From assembly GCA_024867545.1 (NCBI GenBank), contig JANFNE010000022.1, forward strand, positions 744,001 to 808,000: a stretch of 64,000 bases of DNA, in the 5' to 3' direction. The notes under the pieces were generated by a model. The model made no database searches and was not told where the DNA came from. It was given only the letters and a program-made list of their open reading frames with translations. Both the position numbers and the translations under genes were made by a program. The DNA is from Phytopythium helicoides (lineage: Eukaryota; Oomycota; Peronosporomycetes; Pythiales; Pythiaceae). Below, one piece after another: positions 22,627 to 32,282 of the stretch (positions are counted from its first letter, which is position 1; the number at the start of each line of letters is the position of its first letter).

Positions 22627-24083
22627 CTAGTCCATGAAGTTGTAGGCGGCGCAGCCATCGAGGTCGGCGACACCCGACGTGAACGCGCTGCCATCAGATG
22701 TGGTGAAGCCCGAGGGAACCCACGAGCCTATGCGCTTGTCTTGGCCCTGAAGTAGGCATGCGTTGTTGGTCGATGGCTCGTACGACTTGATGTACTGGCA
22801 CGCCTTGACGTAGAACCCATTGATACACGTCGAACTGCTCTTGAGTCGGTTGTTGGTGTGTACAACGCCATCTCGTACGGTTGCAAGCATCTCGCAGTCG
22901 CCGTCCGAGTCCCCGGATGCGTAGACGGGTGGCTTGTTGTTGTGCTGCTGGCGGATGTAGTCGTTGACGATGGCAGCCTTGCCTGGACCCCATGTGATCG
23001 GGTAGTCATCGATTAGCTGCCCAGTGAACGTCTCGGAGCCATCGTATCCGCTAGTAAACTTGAAGCGCACCCCGAACACGTTCGTGTTGGGCACGAGGTA
23101 CGAGAGTCCTCGGAGAGCCCCCACTTCCTCGACGAAGATCTGGGGCGACGCGCTGATGATGTAGACATCGACACTGTTGGCTCGAAGCGCACGCATGGTT
23201 GACTCCTGGCCGTTGAAAACTCGAAGCCCAGCAGGTGTAAGTGCCCTGAACGGCTGAGGGTACCCGTGGACGTGTAGGATGGAGAAGCGATGGCGGCTCC
23301 GAGGTTCCAACGAATACTGCTTCTGATCAGAGTGCGGATCTCCGTCTCCGTCATGCCCACAAGGGTCTGCGGAATACAGTCATGCCGATCTTCATCGTGC
23401 ATGGCAGATGGTCGTTGCCGTCCATCCATCGCTTCCAAACCGTACACAAGGAACGCGAACTTGGCGCGGAAGTTGGTGTACTCTGTCGTTTGCTTCACCT
23501 CATCCAGCGACATTGCAACTCCCGTTGTCAGTTGATACTGCGGTCCAATGTACGCGTCGAATAGAACTTTGTAGTCTGCGGCTGTAGAGTTGAGGGCCGC
23601 ATTGAAAGTTACTGGATTGCCGTTCACGTCGTTGCCGATGACCGAGTTGATGCCATCCTCCAGGCATTCGTCGCATACTGTCGATGTGTATCCCAATGAA
23701 AAGGCTTTGACGAAAGCGTCTGGCGTCAAGCGAAAATTGAGGGTGTCGACCTGGTAGTACACGGAGGTATATGAGATGTCCCCGAACATGCACGTGTTGT
23801 CCCAGTCGAAGACAGCGTAGGCTTCTCCTGACTTGCGTGGGCATCGAACATCGCTAAGAAGCTCGTTTACAACGTGGTTGTTGTAGTCTGGCGCTTCGGC
23901 GGCAATAAACGAAGTGCACGCCCGCTCTCGATTGTGTCCATCGGAGTGCTAAAACGGGTCGGCCTGTCGACCTTGAGTTCCCCGAAGTGCGGTAGCATGC
24001 GGTGCCATCACAGCCACGAGGAGAAGAGCCGAACGGATGAGCAAGGTACACGAGAGGACCATTGTGATGGTTGCTGGTGGTGA
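22627..24083 (-). pseudogene. Secreted HAD-superfamily phosphatase, disrupted
   Basis: Oomycete-type extracellular haloacid-dehalogenase phosphatase, related to phosphorylcholine phosphatases. It begins with a clear signal peptide (MVLSCTLLIRSALLLVAVM, 24083). Motif I is FDWDNTCMFGD, followed by YYQVDTLNFRLTPDAF and SLDEVKQTTEYTNFRAKF. Motif II/III blocks are DVYIISASPQ, ITWGPGKAA and YASGDSDGDCEML. Breaks seen: TAG just after the signal peptide (near 23946, in line with the frame; a very short intron is the alternative), a 4-base tandem duplication near 23418 (GATGGATGG) followed by a compensating one-base loss near 23372, and a further shift near 23263. All active-site motifs survive, so the loss is recent or some breaks are errors. 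The total would be about 480 residues. Confidence 0.75.
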
Positions 24084-24533
24084 AGCACGCGCGACGAAGA
24101 GAATCGAATAGTGGCTGGAGGATGACTTCGAGCACAAAGGACCTCGACTTGAATCCTGAGCCACAGGCTGCCTGACGAACGCCCAGGTAGAGCCATGATC
24201 TCCCAGCCGTCACAATGCCCCCGCCTCTTCAACGCGATCCGACTGGTGGTGGCAGTGGCGTCTGTTGCTCGCGACTGGTCAGCATCGCAACAAGAGCGCG
24301 TGTCATCTTCAACATCGGCGTTCATGCTTGAAGTCATTGGAGACTTGATTCATAACATGCAGTCTTCATCACTTGTGCTTTTGCCTGTTGGGAATCATAC
24401 TCCAACAATTGATTGACACATTCTGGTCCAGCACAAAAAACGTGTAGCTTGTAAATGGGGTGGCCCCACGCCGGTAAGTGTCGATGTAGCTCTCTTTCGT
24501 CGAGGTGGTGCTGCGGTCGAAGCTGCTGTCGCC
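24084..24533. other. Intergenic stretch with one possible dead fragment
   Basis: Between the divergent HAD and MMACHC-like genes there is no convincing gene. A minus-strand piece near 24560-24390 (ESYIDTYRRGATPFTSYTF) has natural composition but no start, no homologue I recognise and no extension. Confidence 0.4.
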
Positions 24534-26961
24534 ATGCAGCGCACCATGACTCCCTTCAACACTCTGAAATGTTATCGAGCGCATCTAAATTCAATTTCAG
24601 AGGCATCATGGACTCGGATAAAGTATGCAATGTGCGACTCGCGGCAAGCGTGTCATCTCGCCATGCTGGCGGACCCGCTGCGGCGCCAGCGCGCGCGCGT
24701 GTGCTCGCTGCTGCGCTCCGCGCTCTCTCCGTAGTACGCGCGGCCTCTGCAGCTCTCTCCTCACTCGCCAGTCGCTCTTTTCGCGCTCTCTAACTCGAAA
24801 AACTCGCTGCGGCAGCGGCCTGGACGTGGTGATCCCGCTCACGCTCGAGAAGTACAACGCGTTCCTGGGCGACGCAGCGCTGGAGCGCTTCCAGCTGCAG
24901 CCCCCGCCCGCCAGCGGCGCTCATCACGAGGGGAGCGAGCACCTGCTGGTGCTCGTGGGCAACTCCAAGGCGCTGTGGACGCCCTTCGTCAAGTTCGCGG
25001 AGCGAGAGATGGATGAGCGCGGCGGAGACATCGCGGACGACCCGATCGACCGATACATCAAACAGAGCGTGAGCGCGGCGCTCGCGCAGGCTACAGTCTC
25101 CCCAGCGAACGTGCGGGGTGCGATTACAGTGGAGGTGACTGGCTGGTGTGGCTGAGCTTTGCTGTCCGAAACAGGTCTACTGGGTCGCCGACATGCAGCC
25201 GGGCAAGATGATCCTCGCGCAGAAGATGGCGCTCGTGGCAAGGGCTGCCTCACACTGCCCTGTAAGAGTCACATTGTGATAATATGCATGGCAAACGGAC
25301 TGATGGCACTCTCAATGGTTGGCAGGCATCCCAGCTTTGTCTCCACCCGACGCTTGGTCCGTGGCTGGCGTTCCGCTGCGCCATGGTGTTCCCTATTGAG
25401 CCGAGCTTGGGCGATGACTCTGAGGAATTTGACGATGAGCAAGTTGTCGAAGAACAACCACCATTGTGCTCGCATGACGAGAAGTTGCACGAGGTACTGA
25501 AGAAGCAGATGGATAGAGCGTTTGCGCAGAGCGCTGCTGCCAAGCCTCGGGATTTGACGCCAGGACGCATTCCAGCAGATGCCTGGCGTGCATGGGCGCT
25601 TCCGCGACTCACTTTGGCGCCAAACCACCCTGCAATGTATCCTCCTGAGCAGATCCTGTATCACTACACCAAGGATGTGGCATTCCTCGCTCGAATTATT
25701 GCCGCTAAGCGAGAGAACAGGAGCATCGACTATCTCCGCGAGCCTGCTCCATCGTCAGCTGTGCTTGAATGTCGCCGATTGATCCAGCAGGTACTAAGCG
25801 AGATCGCCGAGTCGAGCGAAGATGCAAAGATCGATGGGATTTTGCTTAGCGGCGGGTTGGACACCTCCATCTTGGCGGAAGCCACGGCACAGCCCTTCGA
25901 GCCTCCATTCTACAGTATATCGCTTGATAAGCGCGATTCTGACGGCAACCCCCGCCCAATCCTACGCTTCCGCCATGGATTTACTGTGCAGGCACACGAA
26001 AAAGCACTGGACGCCGAATACGCCTCGGGGATCTTCGACCGTCTCCGCGGCGTCTCGCTGGGCGAGCTCCACATCCTTAAAACGAGTCTGGGTGATATCG
26101 TCGCACCTGAGAGTATCCGTGCGGTCTCCAAGCTGCTGCAGTCATTCGATCCGATGGAACTACGCAATTCGCTTGTCGTTTATGCGGCGCTGCTCGAAGC
26201 GAAGTCTCATGGCGTCCGCCGGGTTGTGACAGGCGATGGAGCGGACGAAATCTTCTGTGGGTATTCGTTTTACCATTCAATGAGCGAGGAAAAACTGCGG
26301 GCTTACCGCGACCAGATTGCGATCGGTGATGAACTTCACGGCGTCGACGCTCGCGGCGTCTCTCGGAATCGAGGTCATTAGTCCCTTCCTGGACAAGCGA
26401 GTCGTCGAGTTTGCGTCACGGCTGGAAAAGAACGACCTCGTCGGTGAACGCACCCCTGTGCCACTCGAAGGTGAGGGTGGCTTTCACGGCAAGCTGGTGC
26501 TTCGCCAAGCGTTTCCTGAGGCATTCTCTCAGTGGCGCCCCAAGCAGCCGATCGAATCTGGCGCGGGTTCGACCGCCCTGCGCCTCGGTTTCTTTGACGA
26601 CATCTTTTCCGACTCCGAGCTGCAAGCTCGAAAGGTGCGCGCTTTCCACGACCACGGTATCGTTCTGCGCGATCGCGAGCACAGTGTGTACTTTGACGCA
26701 TTCCTGGCCGCGTATGGCGGCGATCTCGGCAACGTTCCAAAGCGAAGGCGGTCCCAGTGCGTGTCTGACGAAGGCTCGAACGGGTTCTGCCCCGCCTGCG
26801 GCTTCGAGCTCTCGCACCCGGCTCAGGACTTTTGTGTGACCTGCGGCTTCTGGCCCGCGCGCGCCAACGATGCCAACAACCGCGAGGGCCTCGCCACGCG
26901 CGCGTTGATGCAGCTCGAGCGCGAGAAGGCCGCACTGCGAGACAAACGGGCACAAATTTGA
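24534..26961 (+). CDS. Probable fusion of MMACHC-like cobalamin reductase and asparagine-synthetase-type ATPase
   Basis: Proposed exons 24534-24730, 24816-25110, 25175-25261 and 25326-26961; all junctions keep frame. The N-terminal half resembles MMACHC, the cytosolic B12 decyanase/dealkylase: LVGNSKALWTPFVKF, YWVADMQPGKMILAQKMA, HPTLGPWLAFRCAMVF, and YHYTKDV. It runs without a stop into an AsnB-type PP-loop ATPase domain: LLSGGLDTS for ATP binding, TGDGADEIFCGYS, and PFLDKRVVEFA. The end is a small zinc ribbon (CPACGFELSH...CVTCGFWP). No glutaminase domain is seen. The frame breaks near 26327 with one extra base; otherwise exon 4 is open. The start codon is uncertain (24534 or 24631). The fusion is inferred from an uninterrupted 25326-26327 frame. 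Confidence 0.68.
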
Positions 26962-27028
26962 TTTGCTGGCAGTAAAAGGCGGAGCTTCCATCAGGAAAGC
27001 TGGACAAACCTCATCCAAATGATAAAAG

Positions 27029-28629
27029 TTGTCTGTCTCGCTAAACATAATCACCGCAACGACTGCAATACTCCATTCTTCTGAGGTGCCTGGGCGTACA
27101 TCGTCCGCAGTCAGCAAGTCCCAATTGAGACCTCAGCCGAACGCTCGAGATCCTACTTCTCATGGACGTGCAGCAACAGGTATCCCTCGGAAACCATTTT
27201 CAGACCATCGGAGCTCGAGAATTTATCGTTGGAACCTAGCCAGATCTTGCCTTGCCAACACTCGAGTGTTCAACACAGTGCTGTCTTGTGGTGCGAATGA
27301 TTTGTTTGCACAGGATATGGAGAATACTGAGCTCGATGATGCTCGCATTCAAGAAATTGCACGCAGGTGCCATCATTCGCGAGCTCATAGTGTGCCCCGC
27401 AGCATTGAGGAGTTCTCTGATTCCCCAGTGTTGCGCACTCGCTGTGAATCCTTCCGCACGTGCGCAGAAGAAAAAGCTAGGTCGTACCTTCGAGGTTCGC
27501 GTGAACGGTTTGTGGATCAATTACATCAGAAAGCCGAGCTCAATGGAGTGCTTAGGTGCTTTGTGGTGCTCCCTCGAGTAATGATCTCAACAAACTTCTC
27601 CAGGCATGGAGCGGAACGAATGAGTACTCTAACTGAGTGCGCTCCAAAGTGTTTTCACAAAAGATGCACTTTGCACCAGGATACCGCCGCTAATGAGCAA
27701 TCGCCGAGTGACCACGCTCTCTCGAGCTAGCAGAAGTGCATGTGCATTGGACGCCGGATCAAGGAAGTCTTGATCAGTGTCAGAGTGATCACGCACTGCA
27801 AGTAACGCGGCGTTGAGCATGGATTCGGGATACCAAGGTATCCTCCAAGCGAAAACTCACATCCACCGCACCAAAAAGCAACACGTCCTGCCGTATCATA
27901 CACTTGAGCTCGATTTCCGAGACTGCCGACATGTTATAGATTGCTTGTGACTGACAGATACCGCAGCTAGTCGATCATACACTCCGGTTTGTCTTCATTG
28001 CGGAACTTGTGTCGATCACTCAGAAACAACAAAACCCACTCAAACTCACATGTTTCCGTTTGCTCGTTCATCAACTTGGTACGCGCTTCGTACATTGCCG
28101 TCTCCGCTACAATCGCACCTTTGCACCCTCGCCTCATGCAGACTGACGGACCTTGCTTTCTCGTACTTGAACTTCGTCATTCGCTAAATTGGTTGAGTTC
28201 GAATTCGACACCGCTCAGCTCGAAGCTCCCGCGCATTCAAACTACAACACGTCGATTCTCCGCCTGCCTGGACTGTGCCTTCTGCTGACGAGGTGTTTGC
28301 TCGATTGCTACGTTCACTTCCTGTGTGCCGTTGAAGTAGCCGACGTAGGATTACACCGGTTTGCGCCATCAAGTCATCACCGGTGGCACTCTCGGGATGC
28401 GGAGCCGCCACAAATGCAGTGCTACGCGCATCGTTTGCCGAGAAGCAGCCTCGTCGCTGTCATCGCCATCACCAAGATAGTCTCATCCGACAGCAGTAAG
28501 GACAGCAACGGCGATGCACGGGTAGTATGCAACTGTTGCCAGTGGCGGCACGAAGAACGGCTGAGGTGGATACTGCCTCACTGCTGGCTGGTTTTTCCAA
28601 AGTCCCGTCACGTTGCACTATACGCGTTG
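27029..28629. pseudogene. Gene debris, right-arm counterpart of 12041-13600
   Basis: Contains the same shattered reading frames as the left arm but with different breaks. On the plus strand at 27150-27310 the LLLLDVQQ-like frame now has a TAG after EFIVGT. At 27340-27590, EEKARSYLRGSR and VNGLWINYIRKPSSMECLG are split between frames. On the minus strand near 28110-27990, YEARTKLMNEQTET is kept. Because different positions are broken in each arm, the segment was probably at least partly coding when it duplicated. No family recognised. Confidence 0.45.
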
Positions 28630-29685
28630 CTATGCCGATCGCGATGCGAAGAGCTGCAGCACACTCGGCTGTTTGACACGCTTGGCGCCGAGCTCGAACG
28701 TGCAGTCGTCAAGGGACTTGCACTGCTCGAGCTCCCACTGAAAGTGTGGAGCTGCATCAGATAGTGCAGCGAGCGCTGCTGTCACGAATGACGACTTGCT
28801 GCACCGCTCGGGCACAATGAATGCGAGCAGTTCGGCTCGCCACTCGGCTGCAGCGTGCGCCATAAACCGTAGCACGAGGTCAGGTGCGTGGCCCGGCTCG
28901 CTCGCATTCTCCTTCTTGTCGCCGAACGGCGGGTTCCCGACAGCGATGACCACCTTTTCATTGATGGTCTCCATGTCACAGACGTCAGCCCACTTGGACG
29001 CGAGAAAGTCGCCGCACAGCAGGCGACAATGCAAATCGCAGCTACCCTCTGCCTCGCGATGAAGGTCCTCGTCAATCTCGTATCCAATGACGCTACGAGC
29101 TCCGCTGCCGACGAGAGCGCGAGCGATACGGCCGTCGCCGAACGACGGCTCAAGGAACATGACGCTCTCCATGTGGATCTGCCTCTCGCGCAGCATCTCA
29201 CACACCGTCTCGACCAGGACGTCCACGAGTGCAGAGCTCGTGAAGAACTGCTGTAGGTCCCTGGCGTTCTTGACCGCCTCCCGCTCGTCTCGGCGCCGCT
29301 TCTGCGCCTTGAGGTGCATGTCGTCGTCCAGGAACTCGCTCCGCGCAGCCTCCGGCAGCTGGTCGAGCGCCGCGTTGACCCAGGCCTCACACTCTACCAC
29401 GCTCTTGACCATCTCGAGCCTCCAGCCGCTCGATTCGTCGCCCCTTACCCACGAGCGCTCCATTAGCCGCCGCAGCTTGCGCACCGGCAGCTTTGCGCTG
29501 GACTTGCGCAGCGCTCGGTCCCAGGCGCGCCACGAGCTCCAGTCGCGCCTCAGGACGCGGGAACTCGAGGGTGACGCGTCCTCGCGGCCTGTCTGACGGC
29601 GGAGACGCAGCGAGAAGAGCGCGGAGGCGGCGTCGAAGCCCAGGAGCTCGAGCGAGGAGCAGCCATCGCGAGCGGGTGCGGTCAT
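28630..29685 (-). CDS. Class I SAM methyltransferase with NPPF motif, copy 2
   Basis: Right-arm paralogue of the gene at 10985-12040, also 351 residues and intact from ATG 29685 to TAG 28630. It keeps DLQQFFTSSALVDVL, FLEPSFGDGRIA, GYEIDED and AVGNPPFGD. About seventeen residues differ, most outside the motifs (for example RHQTG/RRQTG, MECSWVKG/MERSWVRG, QISMESV/QIHMESV). The same pair of CCAAT boxes lies upstream. Both copies staying open while the bZIP-like, ARM and debris regions decayed suggests selection on the product. Confidence 0.8.
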   Translation of the reverse strand: MTAPARDGCSSLELLGFDAASALFSLRLRRQTGREDASPSSSRVLRRDWSSWRAWDRALRKSSAKLPVRKLRRLMERSWVRGDESSGWRLEMVKSVVECEAWVNAALDQLPEAARSEFLDDDMHLKAQKRRRDEREAVKNARDLQQFFTSSALVDVLVETVCEMLRERQIHMESVMFLEPSFGDGRIARALVGSGARSVIGYEIDEDLHREAEGSCDLHCRLLCGDFLASKWADVCDMETINEKVVIAVGNPPFGDKKENASEPGHAPDLVLRFMAHAAAEWRAELLAFIVPERCSKSSFVTAALAALSDAAPHFQWELEQCKSLDDCTFELGAKRVKQPSVLQLFASRSA

Positions 29686-30908
29686 GCTGGACTCGCGATG
29701 AACGGATGGGAATTGCAACGGCTTCAGCGTATCCGATTGGGCGAAAAGGGGTTAGGGGGACTCGGATTGGCTGAAATACGTAGTTGAAGTGCATTGTCAT
29801 TTGATTGAGAGCGCGTCCTCTTGGGTCTCGCTGGCATGGTCAGTCATTTCCAGAGGTCGAGTCGTCTGCTGCGCGGATGCGGTTTGGGTGCTGCCAGGCG
29901 ATGTGCCGAGAATGCTTTGTTTGCGTGGGTGCACTACAGTGTCGGCTGATGAGTCCTGCATGTAGCATGGACCTTGAGGCAAGTTGAGCTGCTTGCTGGC
30001 TCGGATTATCTTCGTGCAGACGACTCGCAGCCGCCCTGTCCGCGATGTCTCGGATAATCACGCCATGCTCTATACTTTGATTGCAGAGATGCTAAGGGAA
30101 CTTGCAACCGATCAGCCTTGCAATTCTTGCCGAGACCTCAAGGATGAGGTCCAGTCCTGCCACCGCCGGGACACTTCCCCGCATGGGCGGGCCGTAAGCC
30201 TCACGAGCGTGTGCGCAGGACGTGCGTGCGCCTTCGTGAGCTCGCTGTGGACCGCTTAGACCATCTTGCGAGGCCCGAATCGAGCCACAATGCCATGCCA
30301 CGCGGCTGCGCGCGGTCCACCAATCCGACCCATCACGGTCATCAGCTCTTTTTCGGCAGAAAGTTGGATTGTATTTCGAGTCCATGCCATCCGTCCTGAG
30401 TCCATTGAACGCAACAGGAGGCAGTATTCAACCGGGGTGGGGCGTCGCGACAGCCAAAAGATCGCGCCACGGGAGGCACCAATTGGACTTGGCTTCAGTA
30501 TAGTGGAGCGGTCGTCTCGTTGTGCTTGAAATAGTTTTTCCAATTGAGACAAATGAATTGTGACACATCTCAATACGAATTGCGATACACCGTTTTAAGT
30601 TTCGTTTTCGCGTAGTCCACAAGCTTCATATAAAATGTTTAGAAGCATAAACCTAAGCGAATTGACGACGCCAGACGGACATCTCGGGATTTGTATGGAA
30701 ATCTACTGTACGATATCGGTCATCAACCTTCGATCTGCCGCCTGTTCACTTGATCAAAGTATATCGTCATAATGCGATAGTGTACGGTACACACCCTCAC
30801 CCAGCGGCGCTCTTCCCTCCCCAGTTCCTGTTTTGCCCACCCAAGACCACGAACTCGCGTCCACACGGCTGGCCGCGAGCTACAGTATAAACCGCGGACG
30901 GGCTCACC
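29686..30908. other. Non-coding block, inverted counterpart of 9765-10984
   Basis: Shared intergenic sequence between the divergent methyltransferase and bZIP-like genes. It presumably holds both promoters. CCAAT motifs near 29735 and 29765 face the methyltransferase. No conserved reading frame. Confidence 0.6.
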
Positions 30909-32126
30909 ATGGACGGCCGTGCGGTCGCATCCGCGTCCACAGCGTCCACAGCGTCCACAGCGGTCGTGTCCGTGCGTCCGCAGCCGGCCCGCCGCGGCCG
31001 ACGCAACCAGCGGCGGCTGTACTTCGCCGAGCAGGTCATGGAGCGCAAGCAGCAGCCCAAGAAGAAGTATCTGGCTACGCAGCGGCTACGGCGAGACGTA
31101 GAGCGGTCGCAGGCCGAGTCGCTGGCCCTGGACGTCAACTTCCTTAAGCAGGAGATCGCTGACCTGGAGGTCGTCCGCAGCATCCTGCAGGCCAACCGGC
31201 TCGCCGGCCGCGTCACGTCCGTCTGCGGACTCATGGCCATCGTAGATGAGCACTTCTGCAATATGCAGTACGGCCTGGGTCGCGAGACGCCCGCGTCTAC
31301 CATCACGCTCGCTAAAAAGGTCGACTTAATTCGCGCCGTGTTCGACGAGAACGTCGACTTCCAGTCTGGCAGGGGCCTCGACGCCTTCATCTCTCAGTGC
31401 CAGGGCTGGACGCTCTTCCACTCGTTCTTCTACCAGGAGAGGCCCAAGCTGACGATGGTGAGCCCCAAGGGCGAGGAGCACTCCATCATCATCGTGGCCA
31501 AAAACAAACTCAGGGTCAGGGTCTCCAGACAAACCATCCAGGTCATGTTCCCGCACCTGCTGCTCGACGAGGTCACGGTGCAGCACCTCATCGGGAGCGA
31601 GCTCGTCTATCCGTGCGAGATGACCATCTACTTCGACCATCGAGGTCGAGTGGTGCGTCACGACGCCGCCGTCGACTTCGTGGCGGGTCTCACCACTGCG
31701 CTGCAGAACCTCGAGAAGGTCACCGCCGTCATGAACTCGGCGCGCCTGGAGGGGTCGGTCATCGTCTACGATACCTCCCGTCCGCACACAGGCATCCCAG
31801 ACAAGAACCATAAGCGTCCGCATCCTATCGAGCCTGTCTCTACCTCCTCGAACCAAGTCGAATTCGACGCCAGCGACCCGTATGAAGAGGACAAATTGCC
31901 AGCGCAGCCGCAGGATGAGCCGTCGCCTATCCACACGCCGACATCAAAGGGTTTTGACGAGGACAAGAGCCGCTACTACGCGTCGCCACCGTCCGTTCAT
32001 CACACCATCGATGACCCCGGAGACTCACTGTACGGCCAAGTGCACGCGTCACCGTCCACCAAGTCGTCGGCTCAGCCGAAGGAGAGCGTGTCGAAGCGCA
32101 TGAGTATTCACGCGCTGCTGTCGTGA
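30909..32126 (+). CDS. bZIP-like transcription factor with oomycete C-terminal domain
   Basis: Nuclear DNA-binding protein of 405 residues, single exon. Residues 25-90 hold an Arg/Lys-rich basic region (RRGRRNQRRLYFAEQ, KKKYLATQRLRRDVE) running into a coiled coil (LDVNFLKQEIADLEVVRSIL). Residues 130-275 match the SnoaL/NTF2-like domain common downstream of bZIPs in oomycetes: VFDENVDFQSG, VRVSRQTIQVMFPHLL, and IGSELVYPCEMTIYFDHRG. The last 100 residues are Pro/Ser/Asp-rich. The basic region departs from the classic bZIP consensus, so DNA specificity cannot be guessed. It is the only intact copy; the left-arm copy (8541-9764) is frameshifted. Confidence 0.75.
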   Translation: MDGRAVASASTASTASTAVVSVRPQPARRGRRNQRRLYFAEQVMERKQQPKKKYLATQRLRRDVERSQAESLALDVNFLKQEIADLEVVRSILQANRLAGRVTSVCGLMAIVDEHFCNMQYGLGRETPASTITLAKKVDLIRAVFDENVDFQSGRGLDAFISQCQGWTLFHSFFYQERPKLTMVSPKGEEHSIIIVAKNKLRVRVSRQTIQVMFPHLLLDEVTVQHLIGSELVYPCEMTIYFDHRGRVVRHDAAVDFVAGLTTALQNLEKVTAVMNSARLEGSVIVYDTSRPHTGIPDKNHKRPHPIEPVSTSSNQVEFDASDPYEEDKLPAQPQDEPSPIHTPTSKGFDEDKSRYYASPPSVHHTIDDPGDSLYGQVHASPSTKSSAQPKESVSKRMSIHALLS

Positions 32127-32282
32127 GGACAAGACCACAAACAGGGTGGGCATCTCGCTCCACACGCAAATTGTAAGCTTCCATATCAAGTGCCGTCCGC
32201 GAGACGAAGAGCGTAATTCGAGAAATGAAAGCGCGTCAATCGTATGAATGATCCCTCAACACGATAGCTCAACTTTACTTCT

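Noticed and set aside
30886..30891. TATAAA upstream of the intact bZIP-like gene, changed to TACAAA in the broken copy.
   Set aside because: It lies only 18 bp before the start codon, so a TATA-directed transcription start would fall inside the coding region.
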